Positions 1-11,340 of a DNA stretch of 64,000 nucleotides are shown here, one piece after another. The stretch lies in assembly GCA_011392765.1 (NCBI GenBank), contig WYCW01000004.1, positions 799,667-863,666 on the forward strand. Reading direction: 5' to 3'. Under the pieces are notes generated by a model. That model was not told where the DNA came from and ran no database searches. It saw only the letters and a list, made by a program, of their open reading frames with translations. This stretch comes from Candidatus Thiosymbion ectosymbiont of Catanema sp. Cochon2018. Lineage in GTDB: Bacteria; Pseudomonadota; Gammaproteobacteria; Chromatiales; Chromatiaceae. Both the position numbers and the translations under genes were made by a program. Within the stretch, counting starts at the first letter, position 1. Each line of letters starts with the position of its first letter.

Positions 1-1583
1 CGGGCATAGTACCAAGAGGACTCGAAGAAGGTGTCGAAGGTATCCGTCTCGCGCCGTTCCCCGTTGCCGAGGTCCGAGAATTTCGGCATTCGCTTCAGCG
101 GCGAGCCCGATCCGTCGACCACCACGTCTTCGGGCAGGCGCACGGGCAGATTCGTCTCCGGACGCACACCGCCGTCCGGGGTGTCGATCACGGGTATCGG
201 GCAGCCCCAATAACGCTGGCGGGAGACGCCCCAGTCGCGCAGCCGGAAGTTTACCCGTTTCTCACCCCTGCCCCGCTGTGCCAGCCAGTCCGCAATCGCA
301 TCGAAGGCCTCCTCGCTGGTCAGGCCGGTGAATTGGCCGGAATCGTACAGAATGCCTTTTTGCTCGAAGCGATCTTCCCAGGCCAGCCAGATCAGTGGTT
401 TTCGTCCGGGCGCGTCGAGTCCGGGGACGGTTTCCATGCAGTCGGTCGGCCCCCCGTCGTACATGGTCATGCCGATGTCCAACCCCTTCCAATCGAGCGG
501 CACGATCACCGGCTTGATCGGCAGCCCATACCTGCGGGCGAAGTGGAAGTCGCGTTCGTCGTGGGCCGGCACCGACATCACGGCCCCGGTGCCGTAGCCC
601 ATGAGTACGAAGTTGGCGACGAAGATGGGGATCGGCTGATCGGTGATGGGGTGGATGGCGCCGATACCGAGGGGGTAGCCCTTCTTCTCCATGGTCTCGA
701 GCTCGGCCTCGGAGATCCCCCCGCGGCGGCATTCTTCGATGAAGGCCACCAGCTCCGGGTCGTTTTGGGCCGCCCGCAGCGCCAGCGGGTGTTCGGCGGC
801 GACAGCCATGTAGGTAACGCCCATGACTGTGTCCGGGCGGGTGGTATAGATCCCCAGCGGCTCGTCCGAGCCCTGGACGCCGAACTCCATGTACACACCC
901 TCCGAGCGCCCGATCCAGTTGCGCTGCATGGCGCGCACCTGCTCCGGCCAGCCGGCGAGCCCGTCGAGCGCATCCAGCAGCTCCTGGGCATAGGCCGTGA
1001 TGCGCACGAACCACTGCCGGACCTCCCGCTTCTCCACCGGTGCCCCGGAACGCCAGCCCTTACCATCGATTACCTGCTCGTTGGCCAACACCGTCCGGTC
1101 CACCGGGTCCCAGTTCACCGTCGCTTTGGCCCGATAAGCCAGCCCCTTCTCCAGCAGGCGCGTGAACAGCCACTGCTCCCAGCGGTAGTAATCCGGGTCA
1201 CAGGTGGCCAACTCCCGGTCCCAGTCATAGCCGAAGCCCAACCGCTTGAGCTGGGTCTTCATGTAATCCACGTTGGACCTGGTCCATCGGGACGGCGGAA
1301 TCCCCTGCTTGATGGCGGCGTTCTCCGCCGGCAATCCGAAGGCGTCCCAACCCATGGGTTGCAGCACATTCTTGCCCAACATGCGCTGGTAGCGGGCAAT
1401 CACGTCCCCGATGGTGTAGTTGCGCACGTGCCCCATATGGAGGCGCCCGGAGGGATAAGGGAACATCGATAGGCAATAGAACTTTTCCCGTGTCGGGTCT
1501 TCCACCGCCATAAAAGACCGGTTCTCTTCCCAATAGGCCTGCGCCGCGGCCTCGATCCGGTGCGGGTCGTAGTCGTTCTGCAT
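1..1583 (-). CDS. leuS: Leucyl-tRNA synthetase, N-terminal 527 residues (cut by window edge)
   Basis: Class Ia aminoacyl-tRNA synthetase that charges tRNA-Leu in the cytoplasm. The reading frame starts at ATG 1583 and runs off the left edge without a stop. The HIGH-type ATP-binding signature is visible near residue 42 ([19 protein letters not shown]), followed by the Rossmann core ([13 protein letters not shown]) and the CP1 editing domain ([29 protein letters not shown]). The visible part ends in the second half of the catalytic domain ([22 protein letters not shown]); KMSKS and the anticodon-binding domain lie outside. In many gammaproteobacteria leuS is followed by lptE, holA, nadD and rsfS. 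Here nadD and rsfS are about 10 kb away, behind leuS, with proA and no lptE or holA, so that cluster appears rearranged. Confidence 0.97.
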   Translation of the reverse strand, partial: MQNDYDPHRIEAAAQAYWEENRSFMAVEDPTREKFYCLSMFPYPSGRLHMGHVRNYTIGDVIARYQRMLGKNVLQPMGWDAFGLPAENAAIKQGIPPSRWTRSNVDYMKTQLKRLGFGYDWDRELATCDPDYYRWEQWLFTRLLEKGLAYRAKATVNWDPVDRTVLANEQVIDGKGWRSGAPVEKREVRQWFVRITAYAQELLDALDGLAGWPEQVRAMQRNWIGRSEGVYMEFGVQGSDEPLGIYTTRPDTVMGVTYMAVAAEHPLALRAAQNDPELVAFIEECRRGGISEAELETMEKKGYPLGIGAIHPITDQPIPIFVANFVLMGYGTGAVMSVPAHDERDFHFARRYGLPIKPVIVPLDWKGLDIGMTMYDGGPTDCMETVPGLDAPGRKPLIWLAWEDRFEQKGILYDSGQFTGLTSEEAFDAIADWLAQRGRGEKRVNFRLRDWGVSRQRYWGCPIPVIDTPDGGVRPETNLPVRLPEDVVVDGSGSPLKRMPKFSDLGNGERRETDTFDTFFESSWYYA

Positions 1584-1585
1584 CT

Positions 1586-1694
1586 TTCTGATTCTACTTT
1601 GTCACATTACAGACTAACTGATTGATTTTACTATATTTCATAATTTTGCAGATTCCTCATAAATCAGTGGATTACCCTGTAATGTGACAAGGTG
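1586..1694. repeat. Miniature inverted-repeat element, TTGTCACATT ends, copy 1
   Basis: An AT-rich stretch of about 105 bp between leuS and the next gene, bounded by TTCTACTTTGTCACATT on the left and its weaker inverse (AATGTGACAAGGT) on the right. A second copy lies at 27659-27999, split by another element. The last codons and the TAA stop of the neighbouring gene at 1672 lie inside its right end. No coding capacity; it looks like a non-autonomous transposon. The transposase family is not identified. Confidence 0.65.
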
Positions 1695-2955
1695 GCTTTG
1701 CTGCAAATAGGGTCAACATCAGCTCGGAATCATCGATCAGGCGATACCTCGGAAGTCGTCCTGATAGTTTTTCGCTTTCGGACAGGATAATAGGTACCCC
1801 TTCACCGCGCTTGTCCATGAGAAACCTGCGGTTACCGGGAAAGTCTTCAAAAGACATGGCGCAGCGGGCGAGCAGGCTGGTCAGCAGCTCATTGCGGACC
1901 GCTTGTCTCAACGGAAGACTCTCGATCGTCATGGTGTTTGGAATGGTACCGGGCGAAAAGATTTCGAGGCGCTCCAAGAACATGTGCAGGCGGACCTTGG
2001 AGCTTTGAATCGAATAATCCCGGTGCGCGACGGCATTGACCAGGGCCTCGAACACGGCCTGCATCGCGTATTGTGGAATATCGCGTCGCGCGGGCTCCTT
2101 GACCGCGTATACCCTCATATTCTTTTCGACGAACCGGTAGGCCTCGGCGATTTGTGCGTCCAATGGCCCCATGATGTCCCTGGCGTCCAACTGGTAGGCC
2201 GCATTCCGCTCGGTGCCCCGATAGGCAACTGCCTGTACAAAGGCATTGGTGACGAACTGCTGGGGTTGCTTGCTTGCCATCAATAGGCCACTGACGCTCG
2301 GGTAAATCTTTCCATCTTCATCCTGCACGAGGAGCCGGAGTTTCAGCAAAAACTCCTCATCGTTATCCGGAGACAAAGGCGTCTTGAACTTTTCCCAGAG
2401 CCTCTTTTCGAGGCAATCTCGCGGTGCAATCGGAACCGACTGTTCATCGAAGCGGATGATTCGGGTCTGGCTGCGTTGTTGAAACAGCCTGGCCAGAATG
2501 TCGGGCGTCATCCGCCGCTTCGAGCTGCCGATGCGGTGAAAGTAGCCGCCTGGACTTTGATGGACATAAAGGCTCCTGGGGACATCCACACGCATGATAA
2601 CCCGTTCGATGTCTTCGTCCGCAATAATCGGAATCTTGCGAATCCGACATATCAGCGCGGGTGTAATCAGGTCGTTGCAAATCTCTCTTATCCAGGTCTC
2701 GACCGCATCCAGCTTGTCTTCCGGGATGCCGACGACCGATCCGGACTTGTCATCGATGCCCAGCACAACAACACCACTGGCGGTATTAGCCATGGCGGCC
2801 AACTCATCCGCCATGCCGTCTCTGTGCGGACCGGTAATCCGGGGGCCCTTATAGTTGAGGCGCTTCAATTCCAGCGCGGAATCCTCTCCCAGCCGGATCT
2901 GCTGTAACAATTCATCAGTGGTTTCAAACATCCCTAAATCTCGTAACTCATCCAA
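1672..2955 (-). CDS. Schlafen/AlbA_2-type putative transcriptional regulator with GHKL-like C-terminus
   Basis: Predicted 427-residue cytoplasmic protein. Residues about 20-130 fit an AlbA_2 (Schlafen-like, divergent AAA_4) domain: ESALELKRL, an acidic/ANTASG stretch and GVVVLGIDD. Residues about 270-390 fit the HATPase_c_4 module of COG2865 regulators: AVFEALVNAVAHRDYSIQSS followed by LEIFSPG. Such proteins are called putative transcriptional regulators or RecG-like by homology; their molecular role is poorly defined and many sit beside defence genes, as this one does (broken TrlF-like and AAA genes upstream). The final residues (CHITG) and the stop come from the inserted repeat at 1586-1694, so the native tail may differ slightly. 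Confidence 0.8.
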   Translation of the reverse strand: MDELRDLGMFETTDELLQQIRLGEDSALELKRLNYKGPRITGPHRDGMADELAAMANTASGVVVLGIDDKSGSVVGIPEDKLDAVETWIREICNDLITPALICRIRKIPIIADEDIERVIMRVDVPRSLYVHQSPGGYFHRIGSSKRRMTPDILARLFQQRSQTRIIRFDEQSVPIAPRDCLEKRLWEKFKTPLSPDNDEEFLLKLRLLVQDEDGKIYPSVSGLLMASKQPQQFVTNAFVQAVAYRGTERNAAYQLDARDIMGPLDAQIAEAYRFVEKNMRVYAVKEPARRDIPQYAMQAVFEALVNAVAHRDYSIQSSKVRLHMFLERLEIFSPGTIPNTMTIESLPLRQAVRNELLTSLLARCAMSFEDFPGNRRFLMDKRGEGVPIILSESEKLSGRLPRYRLIDDSELMLTLFAAKPPCHITG

Positions 2956-3022
2956 CCTCTACCGTTTTTCCGTCCATGGCTCCTGGATTACGGCACCCCC
3001 TGCCGGCATGATGGGATGCGGG

Positions 3023-3843
3023 CTAGACCTTTAACCTTATTCGCCGGTAGCACTTGTCGAAGGCCCTGGGGCCACCTTCCATGATGGTGCAAATCACCTT
3101 CCGGATACCCGATTCTTCCAGCCCGCCCTGGTGGTCGATCCGCACCTGCCCATTTGCAAACTTCAGTACATGCACCAGCTCTGAATCCCCGTTGACGACG
3201 ATATTGGGATTATGGGTAACGATGATGAGCTGGCGTCGGTTTTTGTTCTCGTGAATTTGCTTGACGATCAGGTCGGAGATCAGAGCATTGTCCAGGTCGT
3301 CTTCCGACTGATCGATGACCAGTGGCTCATTGCCATAGCTCAGCAGAAAGGCCAGGATTCAGGAATGGCAATCCCGCCTGCCTCCCGTATCTTGTCTACC
3401 GTATCGACGAAGCCGGTCTTTGTGAATGTCTGCTGATCGTCACCGAATCCGGTGGTAATCCCACAGGAGCCCAGAACCGCGGTGATTTTTTGACTGCCGT
3501 AACTCGGATCGAAAACGGCAAGCAGGTGAACTCGGTCTCTGCTGTCGCCAATATTGATTTCAACCCCAGGAAAGAGGGTCAGTGCCCGGTACCAGCCGGG
3601 CTTGGTATCCAGGTCATGCAGTTCCCTGTGCTTTGCCTTCAACGTATCGACCCACTCGCCCGAGTTATGATCGGTCACCACGACGCAATCGAGACCGGCT
3701 TGCATGGCCTGCCGTAGCCACTCTTCCGGCCCGATATTTTTGAGAGAATCATCCCCACGGCCATAATCACCCGACTTGGGGGTGTGCGTGTGAAAGTCGA
3801 ATTTCCACCACTTGCTGCCCGGAAAATTCCATTCATCACCCAT
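3023..3843 (-). pseudogene. TrlF-like PHP/AAA-ATPase gene with large internal deletion
   Basis: The 5' part (start 3843) encodes a PHP phosphoesterase domain of about 160 residues with the metal-binding FHTHTPKSGD and VVTDHNSGEW motifs. After GGIAIPE the frame jumps. From about 3355 a different frame encodes an ABC/AAA-type ATPase tail: a Walker B/D-loop segment (LVIDQSEDDLDNALI), an H-loop (LIIVTHNPNIVV) and the end ICTIMEGGPRAFDKCYRRI. The order PHP then ATPase matches TrlF-family proteins, but these are several hundred residues longer, so the Walker A-containing middle is missing and the join is out of frame. The gene is dead. The family is linked to defence islands, so this is probably a relic of one. 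Confidence 0.75.
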
Positions 3844-3857
3844 TTTACATTCTCCTC

Positions 3858-4196
3858 ATGCCATGGGGGACTACCAACAACCTTCACCTTCTCCTGCAGC
3901 TGGCCAAGCAGACCTGCCGCCAAAATCGGATTCAGGTTGTCGGCAGCACCCATAACCCGGCTTTGCTCACCTTCCTCGATACCGAGGATATGGAGCAGGC
4001 ACGACTGATTTATCGGAGCGAGGAGACGCGAGAATCGCAGGTATATAACATCCTCGACCTTCCGGATATTAAGCGCCTGCTTGCAAATAAGGACCTTGGA
4101 CGCCTGCATGCAACGGGATGGTTGGAGAATGCGGTGTTCTTCAATGAACCGGATGCCGATCAAGAAGAGCCTGAACAGGGAGGTGGCGAGGAGTGA
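3858..4196 (+). pseudogene. C-terminal fragment of an AAA ATPase gene, followed by the start of a DUF4276-like partner
   Basis: The 112 residues look like the last quarter of an AAA_21/AAA_15-type ATPase: LHLLLQLAKQ, then VVGSTHNPALLTFLD (sensor/H-loop region), and a tail ending RLHATGWLENAVFF. No Walker A or B is present upstream, so the gene is decapitated. Overlapping its stop, GTG 4193 opens a frame beginning STRVL that terminates after 17 codons, close to where a repeat element starts. STRVL resembles the start of the small Toprim-like/DUF4276 proteins often paired with such ATPases (RloA/RloB-like arrangement; family link is my inference). Both genes of the pair are therefore relics. 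Confidence 0.6.
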
Positions 4197-4239
4197 GTAC
4201 CAGGGTTCTTATGTGCTCGATACCGGCCACTATCCATGA

Positions 4240-4357
4240 CCGGTAGGCTGGGTTGAGGAACGAAACCCAGCTTTTGCGGGCAAGGCTGATTTGCTGGGTT
4301 TTGGCCGTCCCTGGCCACAACCCAGCCTACGGCCTCCGGTCCCTTTTTAGACAGTCT

Positions 4358-4360
<3 letters not shown>
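4240..4360. repeat. Miniature element with GACAGNCTCT ends, copy 1
   Basis: The core of about 120 bp contains an imperfect inverted repeat (GGCTGGGTTGAGGAACG ... CAACCCAGCC) and ends at TTTTTAGACAGTCTCTA. It is a reverse-oriented copy of the element at 28002-28143. Its end abuts the thiC stop codon (TAG, 4358-4360). Non-coding. Confidence 0.7.
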
Positions 4361-6256
<1,896 letters not shown>

Positions 6257-6283
6257 TTAACTTTCTCTTAACAAGTTGCTTCC

Positions 6284-6468
6284 GAAAGTGGGTTGGGCAA
6301 AGCCGCCGAGGATGACGGCAGCCACCGTGGACTACATGGACCAAGTGGACTACCTGGACTGAGGGCCGCTATATGCTCCCCAGTCCATGCAGCCTACACC
6401 GTCCATGTTGTCTATTGGGCTACTCTCATGCCGTCCAGGTGGTCCACGGCAGCGGCGCGCCCAACCTA
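6284..6468. repeat. GTAGGTTGGGC-ended repeat element, copy 1
   Basis: Between thiC and the next gene. Left end GGTTGGGCAAAGCCGCC, right end GCGCCCAACCTAC. The interior is a palindrome built from degenerate 10-12-bp tandem units (TGGACTACATGGACC... against GTCCAGGTGGTCCA). Related elements lie at 39143-39268 and 61453-61724. The TAG stop of the gene at 6466 is the TAG inside the GTAGGTTGGGC end. Confidence 0.6.
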
Positions 6469-7413
6469 CCGACGGGAGAGTGCTTGCGCCTGGCCTATCC
6501 AGTTATCTCGCTTGATGCGCCCCGGAAAGCGGATGATCTTTTCCAGGCGTTCGATGTCACCATCCGAAAGGGCGGCGATCTGCGCATAGCTGAAGATGCC
6601 CTCTCCGTTCAGCTTCTTCGCCAAGACCGGACCGATACCGCCGATTGCCGTCAGATCGTCTTTCTTCGGGACCGGGATCGGCGGTTCTGTCGCCACCTTT
6701 GCTGCCTTCGTCTCCTTTGCCTTCTCGGCTACCTCGGCAGTTGCGGGCTTCGTTTCCGATTTTTCCTCGGTAGCCGCCGCAGGTCGGGAGGCAGCAGGCG
6801 GTGTCTCCGTTTGCTGCTTCGGGGCAGAGGACAGTGGCTCTGCCGTCACCTTTGCTGTTTTTGTTTCCTTTGCCTTCTCAGACACCTTGGTATCTGCGGA
6901 TTTCGTTTCCGGTTTTTCCTCAGCAGCCGCCGCAGGTCGGGAAGCAGCAGGCGGTGTCTGTGCACGGCCGGCCGCCAAGCGTTTTTGCATGACTGCTACC
7001 GGGGATAAGGCGTAGAGGGCCCTGATCGACTCCAGGACTCCGCCCAGATAGGCCGTTGTACCCTCGGACAAGCTGAGGGTAGTCCGTTCCACTGTCTTTA
7101 CGAAGTCTTCCCACTCGGAATGCCCCCACACCCCCTGATGCTGCTTGACAAAGGTTACACTGTCGCTTACGACAACTTTCACAGCGTTTTCCACGCTCTC
7201 GGTGGATGCGGCGGCGGCGTAGAACTGCTTCATCGCTTCAAGCAGGTTGCCCAGATTCGCCTGCATATCCCCGGAAATATCAAACCCCTTCGCCTGCAGG
7301 TTGGATATGAAATCCATCCAGGCCGTGTGATCCCACCAGCCTTTTTTCGTGGTGACGAAGTCGATTGCCAGTTTCGTCAGTTCCTCGAACCTGGTCGTTT
7401 CTCCGGTTGTCAT
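6466..7413 (-). CDS. Phasin-like protein with C-terminal helix-hairpin-helix domain
   Basis: Predicted 315-residue protein of unknown function. Residues 1-140 are amphipathic helices with two related segments (KKGWWDHTAWMDFISNL and HQGVWGHSEWEDFVKTV), phasin-like in character. Residues about 145-245 are a low-complexity Ala/Pro/Lys/Glu linker with two long imperfect repeats of the PPAASRPAAA...EEK type. Residues about 250-312 form a helix-hairpin-helix fold (LTAIGGIGPVLAKKLNGEGI, then IIRFPGRIKRDNWIGQA) as found at the ends of some ribosomal and Nuo proteins. A role joining nucleic acid to a granule or membrane is only a guess. The stop codon lies in a repeat end, so a few terminal residues may be acquired. 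Confidence 0.75.
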   Translation of the reverse strand: MTTGETTRFEELTKLAIDFVTTKKGWWDHTAWMDFISNLQAKGFDISGDMQANLGNLLEAMKQFYAAAASTESVENAVKVVVSDSVTFVKQHQGVWGHSEWEDFVKTVERTTLSLSEGTTAYLGGVLESIRALYALSPVAVMQKRLAAGRAQTPPAASRPAAAAEEKPETKSADTKVSEKAKETKTAKVTAEPLSSAPKQQTETPPAASRPAAATEEKSETKPATAEVAEKAKETKAAKVATEPPIPVPKKDDLTAIGGIGPVLAKKLNGEGIFSYAQIAALSDGDIERLEKIIRFPGRIKRDNWIGQAQALSRR

Positions 7414-7446
7414 TGAACCCTCCTCGAGGTGTTAGCCGGGATGCGT

Positions 7447-8700
7447 CTAGATCGTGAGTGTCGATAGCAGCATCGGGGTGCGTTTGCCGTCGACAACGAC
7501 GATGCCGCTCTCGGTCACAAGGTGGTGCTTTTTATCCTTTTCATGATCGTAGCCGATCACCGAGCCTTCGGGGATACGCACGTTCTTTTGTATGACACAT
7601 CGGCGCAGCTTGGTGTTGCGGCCGATGTCGCAATTATCGAATATGACGCAGGCCTCGATTTCGGCCCCGGCATGGACGTAGACGTTTCGACCCAGAACGG
7701 AATCTCTTACCTGTCCCCCCGAGATGATGCAGCCCTCGGAAATGACCGAATCGATAGCCTGTCCCCGGCGGTCCTCCTCGTCGAATGCGAACTTGGCCGG
7801 CGGATCGGGATAGCTGGCGGTGCGCAACGGCCACTCCCGATTGAACAGATTGAGCTCGGGGGAGATGGCACGGATATCCATGTTGGCTTCGTAAAAGGCG
7901 TCGAGGGTACCGACGTCGCGCCAGTAAGGGGTCTTGTCGGGATCTTCTCCCGGTATCGGGTTGGTATTGAAGTTATAGGCGAACATCTCGGCCCGACCGA
8001 CGGCCCGCGGCAAGATGTCTTTGCCGAAGTCATGTGAGCTGTCAGGATTGCGCCGATCCTCTTCGATCATCTTCACCAGCATATCGGTGCTGAAGACATA
8101 GTTTCCCATGGAGGCATAGACCCGACTCGGATCCCCGGGCATGGTAGGGGCATCGGGCCGCTTTTCGTGAAAGCCCATGATGCGTCCGCTGCTCGTCGCC
8201 TCGACCACACCGAAGTCCTTGGCGAATTTCTTGTCCATGGGCAATGCGGCAATCGTGACATGCGCGCGTTTCTGCTCGTGATACTCGATCATAGCGCGGA
8301 TATTCATGCGATAGATGTGATCCGCGCCGAACACGACCACCACATCGGGTCTCGATTGCTCGATGAGATTGATGTTCTGATGGATGGCATCGGCGGTTCC
8401 CTGATACCACTCCTTACCTTCGGTGCGCATCTGGGCCGGCACCGGAATCAGGAACTCAGTCTTCAGGACGCCCCCGAACTGCCAGCCGTCGCTCAGATGC
8501 TGCAGCAAGGACTGACTACGAAACTGGATCAGCACGTAAATGGAATAGATCCCGGAATTGATCAGGTTACTGAGCACAAAATCGACAATTCTGTACTTGC
8601 CGCCGAACGGAACCGCCGGCTTGGCGCGTTCCCGGGTCAACGGGTAAAGTCGGGTACCCTCACCCCCGGCGAGAACGAAGGCTAGAACCTTGAGCTGCAT
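7447..8700 (-). CDS. glgC: Glucose-1-phosphate adenylyltransferase (ADP-glucose pyrophosphorylase)
   Basis: Makes ADP-glucose from glucose-1-phosphate and ATP, the committed step of glycogen synthesis. Residues about 5-30 hold the nucleotide-binding FVLAGGEGTRLYPLT and KPAVPFGGKYRIVDF motifs; VFGADHIYRMN and a C-terminal left-handed beta-helix (SVISEGCIISGG, VYVHAGAEIEACVIFD) complete the family layout. The ATG at 8700 is preferred over ATG 8721 because AGGGGG lies 5 nt upstream. No other glycogen genes are adjacent. Confidence 0.97.
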   Translation of the reverse strand: MQLKVLAFVLAGGEGTRLYPLTRERAKPAVPFGGKYRIVDFVLSNLINSGIYSIYVLIQFRSQSLLQHLSDGWQFGGVLKTEFLIPVPAQMRTEGKEWYQGTADAIHQNINLIEQSRPDVVVVFGADHIYRMNIRAMIEYHEQKRAHVTIAALPMDKKFAKDFGVVEATSSGRIMGFHEKRPDAPTMPGDPSRVYASMGNYVFSTDMLVKMIEEDRRNPDSSHDFGKDILPRAVGRAEMFAYNFNTNPIPGEDPDKTPYWRDVGTLDAFYEANMDIRAISPELNLFNREWPLRTASYPDPPAKFAFDEEDRRGQAIDSVISEGCIISGGQVRDSVLGRNVYVHAGAEIEACVIFDNCDIGRNTKLRRCVIQKNVRIPEGSVIGYDHEKDKKHHLVTESGIVVVDGKRTPMLLSTLTI

Positions 8701-8722
8701 AGCGACCCCCTGTGCTGGCATT

Positions 8723-9170
8723 TAGTTTGGAGCTGAGCGGAAAAAAACCGTGCGGGGCTTGAGCTTTTCGGCAAGGTTAGCCCTGTTGGGGGTGATGGGC
8801 AAGGGGTAGTGTTCTAATTTTGTTGCTACCGAGTATAGGGAACTTGAAAACTCCCTGTCATGGGGTTTTCAAGGCATCCCATAAACCGAAACAACAAAGT
8901 TAGAACGCCACCCGAGGATCGCGTGCCGCTTGGTGTAGGGCACGTACTGGTGCACCTTGCGCCTTTGGGGTTTAAGATAAAGGTAATAAGTCAAAGTCAG
9001 TGTAGAAACGTTCGGCTGACAACTGCCGGTCAAGCACCCGCCGCCGACCTGATCAGCCGAGAGTACTCCTGCGCCGCCGGGCGCTCGCTATCTCCCGGTC
9101 CCGCACGCTCGCCGAGCGGAGTTCGTCACGGTCCTCATGCGGGCGGGTCCGTATCATTAGCCTTCGCATC
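8723..9170. repeat. Intergenic region with inverted-repeat element at 8811-8906
   Basis: About 450 bp between the divergent glgC and proA genes, with no convincing gene. At 8811-8906 an imperfect inverted repeat begins GTTCTAATTTTGTTG and ends CAACAAAGTTAGAAC, with a second arm pair around TTGAAAACTCC and GGGGTTTTCAA. It is about 96 bp and looks like a miniature transposon or a long hairpin. The rest should contain both promoters, but none is strong enough to call. Confidence 0.55.
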
Positions 9171-9191
9171 CCCGTGGGAGATTTCCGTAAC

Positions 9192-10484
9192 ATGTCCGAA
9201 TCCATATCCGTACCAGAACCCCGGAGCAACGATGTCTCCGCCTACATGCGTGACCTCGGGGAACGAGCACGGGCTGCCTCCCGGACCTTGGCCCGCGCCG
9301 ACACGACGGCCAAGAACCAAGCCCTGCTGGCCATCGCCGAGGATATCGACCGCCGGCGCGACGCCTTGGCAGAAGCCAACCGCGGCGATCTGGAGGCCGG
9401 TGCCGCGAAGGGGCTGGACCCGGCCCTGCTCGACCGGCTGGAGCTGACCCCGGCACGGGTAGATACTATGATCGAGGGGCTGCACCAGATCGCGGGCCTG
9501 CCCGATCCGGTGGGCACCATCACGGATCTGAGCTACCGCCCCAGCGGGATCCAGGTCGGGCGTATGCGGGTCCCCCTGGGGGTGGTAGGGATCATCTACG
9601 AATCCCGGCCGAATGTCACCGCGGACGCCGCGGCCCTGTGCCTCAAGTCCGGGAATGCCGCGATACTGCGCGGCGGCTCCGAGGCCCTGCGCTCGAATCA
9701 GGCGCTGGCCCGAAGCATCCGGTACGAGCTCGAACACGCCGGCTTGCCCGCGGACGGGGTGCAGGTGGTCGCTACGACGGATCGCTCCGCGGTGAGCGCC
9801 ATGATCGCTATGCCCGAGTTCGTGGATGTCATCATTCCGCGCGGCGGCAAAGGCCTGATCAAGCGCATCAGCCATGAAGCCAGGGTACCGGTGATCAAGC
9901 ACCTCCACGGTGTCTGTCACGTCTACATCGACGCCGCGGCCGACCCGGAAAAGGCCTTCGACGTGGCCCTGAACGCCAAGACCCAGCGCTACGGGACCTG
10001 CAATACCATGGAGACTCTGCTGGTGGCGGAGGATATCGCCGAGACGATTCTGCCCCGACTCGGGGCGGCCTTTCGGGAACGGGGTGTGGAGCTGAGGGGC
10101 TGCCCGCGTACCCGGGAGATTCTGCCCGACGCTCTGGCGGCGACGGAAGCTGACTGGGATACCGAGTATCTGGCCCCTATCCTCTCCGTGCGTCTGGTTG
10201 CGGATCCGGATGCTGCCATCGAACACATCGCCCGTCACGGTTCCCAACATACGGATGCCATCATCACGGAAGACTACAGCCGGGCCCGGCGGTTCCTGCG
10301 CGAGGTCGATTCGAGCTCGGTGATGGTCAACGCTTCGACGCGTTTCGCGGACGGGTTCGAGTACGGCCTCGGCGCCGAGATCGGCATCAGTACCGACAAG
10401 TTTCACGCCCGCGGCCCCGTGGGTCTGGAGGGACTGACCTCGGTCAAATTCGTGGTCTTGGGAAACGGAGAGATCCGCGGTTGA
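9192..10484 (+). CDS. proA: Gamma-glutamyl phosphate reductase
   Basis: NADPH-dependent reduction of gamma-glutamyl phosphate to glutamate semialdehyde, the second step of proline synthesis. An aldehyde-dehydrogenase-fold protein of 430 residues with the ProA signatures [20 protein letters not shown] and [14 protein letters not shown], and the catalytic Cys in [15 protein letters not shown] 9192 (MSESIS) is chosen over 9174 because the extra six residues are not typical. proB is not adjacent. Confidence 0.97.
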   Translation: MSESISVPEPRSNDVSAYMRDLGERARAASRTLARADTTAKNQALLAIAEDIDRRRDALAEANRGDLEAGAAKGLDPALLDRLELTPARVDTMIEGLHQIAGLPDPVGTITDLSYRPSGIQVGRMRVPLGVVGIIYESRPNVTADAAALCLKSGNAAILRGGSEALRSNQALARSIRYELEHAGLPADGVQVVATTDRSAVSAMIAMPEFVDVIIPRGGKGLIKRISHEARVPVIKHLHGVCHVYIDAAADPEKAFDVALNAKTQRYGTCNTMETLLVAEDIAETILPRLGAAFRERGVELRGCPRTREILPDALAATEADWDTEYLAPILSVRLVADPDAAIEHIARHGSQHTDAIITEDYSRARRFLREVDSSSVMVNASTRFADGFEYGLGAEIGISTDKFHARGPVGLEGLTSVKFVVLGNGEIRG

Positions 10485-10538
10485 TCCGATAAAGCGGTAT
10501 CAATCTCGGCATGAACACCTAATCAACAGAAATCTACC

Positions 10539-11309
10539 ATGACCGAATTAGTGACAGAAGAGGAGATGATTCGCTCTATTTGTGGCCATCTCCCGCAGCT
10601 GCTACGCAGCGATCCGGCGCTGGGCGACTATATTCTCAGCGTTACCCGCGAGCATTTCCCTACCAAGGTGGAAACGGAAGACCGGTTTACCCGGATGCTG
10701 AATGAATTGGTACGGGATCGGGAGGCCCAGAGCCGTAAATGGGACGAACAAAACCGTAAATGGGAGAAGCAACAAGCCGAGGATAAACGTAAGTGGGACG
10801 AACAAAACCGTAAATGGGAGGAGCAACAAGCCGAGGATAAACGTAAGTGGGAGGAACAAAACCGCAGATGGGAGGAATCAAACCGACACTTCGACGCAGT
10901 GAACAAGCGAATCGATCGCTCGATTGGTGCCTTGGGGGCACGTTGGGGCCTCCAATCGGAGCGGGCCTTCCGGGATGCGCTGGCCGCCATCCTGGTGGAG
11001 AGCTTCGAAGTGGAGGTGGTCAACATCGACGAGTTCGACCGTGAAGGCGAGGTATTCGGGCGTCCGGAGCAGGTCGAGCTGGACGTGATTATCAAAAACA
11101 GCGTGCTGATTCTCTGTGAGCTCAAATCCTCGATGAGCAAATCCGATATGCACATCTTCGAGCGCAAGGTCCGTTTTTATGAGCGGCGTCATGGCAGGCA
11201 GGCGACCCGCATGATCGTGGTGTCGCCCATGATCGATGAGCGGGCACGCCGGGTCGGCGAAGAGCTGGGTATCGAGATGTACCCCGATTCCCTGAATGTG
11301 CCGGTGTAG
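10539..11309 (+). CDS. Coiled-coil protein with PD-(D/E)XK-like nuclease domain (DUF3782-like)
   Basis: Predicted 256-residue protein of unknown function. Residues about 55-125 are a charged helix made of an 18-residue repeat (RKWDEQNRKWEEQQAEDK). Residues about 130-256 contain a restriction-like fold signature: an acidic residue in ELDVII followed by CELKSS (D...E-x-K), then an alpha helix and VVSPMIDERARRVGEELGI. This combination resembles DUF3782-type putative nucleases common in cyanobacteria and sulfur bacteria. It lies between proA and nadD, where it is not normally found. Confidence 0.7.
   Translation: MTELVTEEEMIRSICGHLPQLLRSDPALGDYILSVTREHFPTKVETEDRFTRMLNELVRDREAQSRKWDEQNRKWEKQQAEDKRKWDEQNRKWEEQQAEDKRKWEEQNRRWEESNRHFDAVNKRIDRSIGALGARWGLQSERAFRDALAAILVESFEVEVVNIDEFDREGEVFGRPEQVELDVIIKNSVLILCELKSSMSKSDMHIFERKVRFYERRHGRQATRMIVVSPMIDERARRVGEELGIEMYPDSLNVPV
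10736..10861 (+). repeat. 54-bp in-frame tandem repeat, about 2.3 units
   Basis: Two nearly identical 54-bp units, beginning CGTAAATGGGACGAACAAAA, plus a partial third encode the 18-residue coiled-coil repeat of the gene at 10539. Near-identity at DNA level implies recent expansion, so copy number may vary between strains. Confidence 0.9.
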
Positions 11310-11340
11310 CAAAACGGACGGAAACCCGAATTTACACGGC

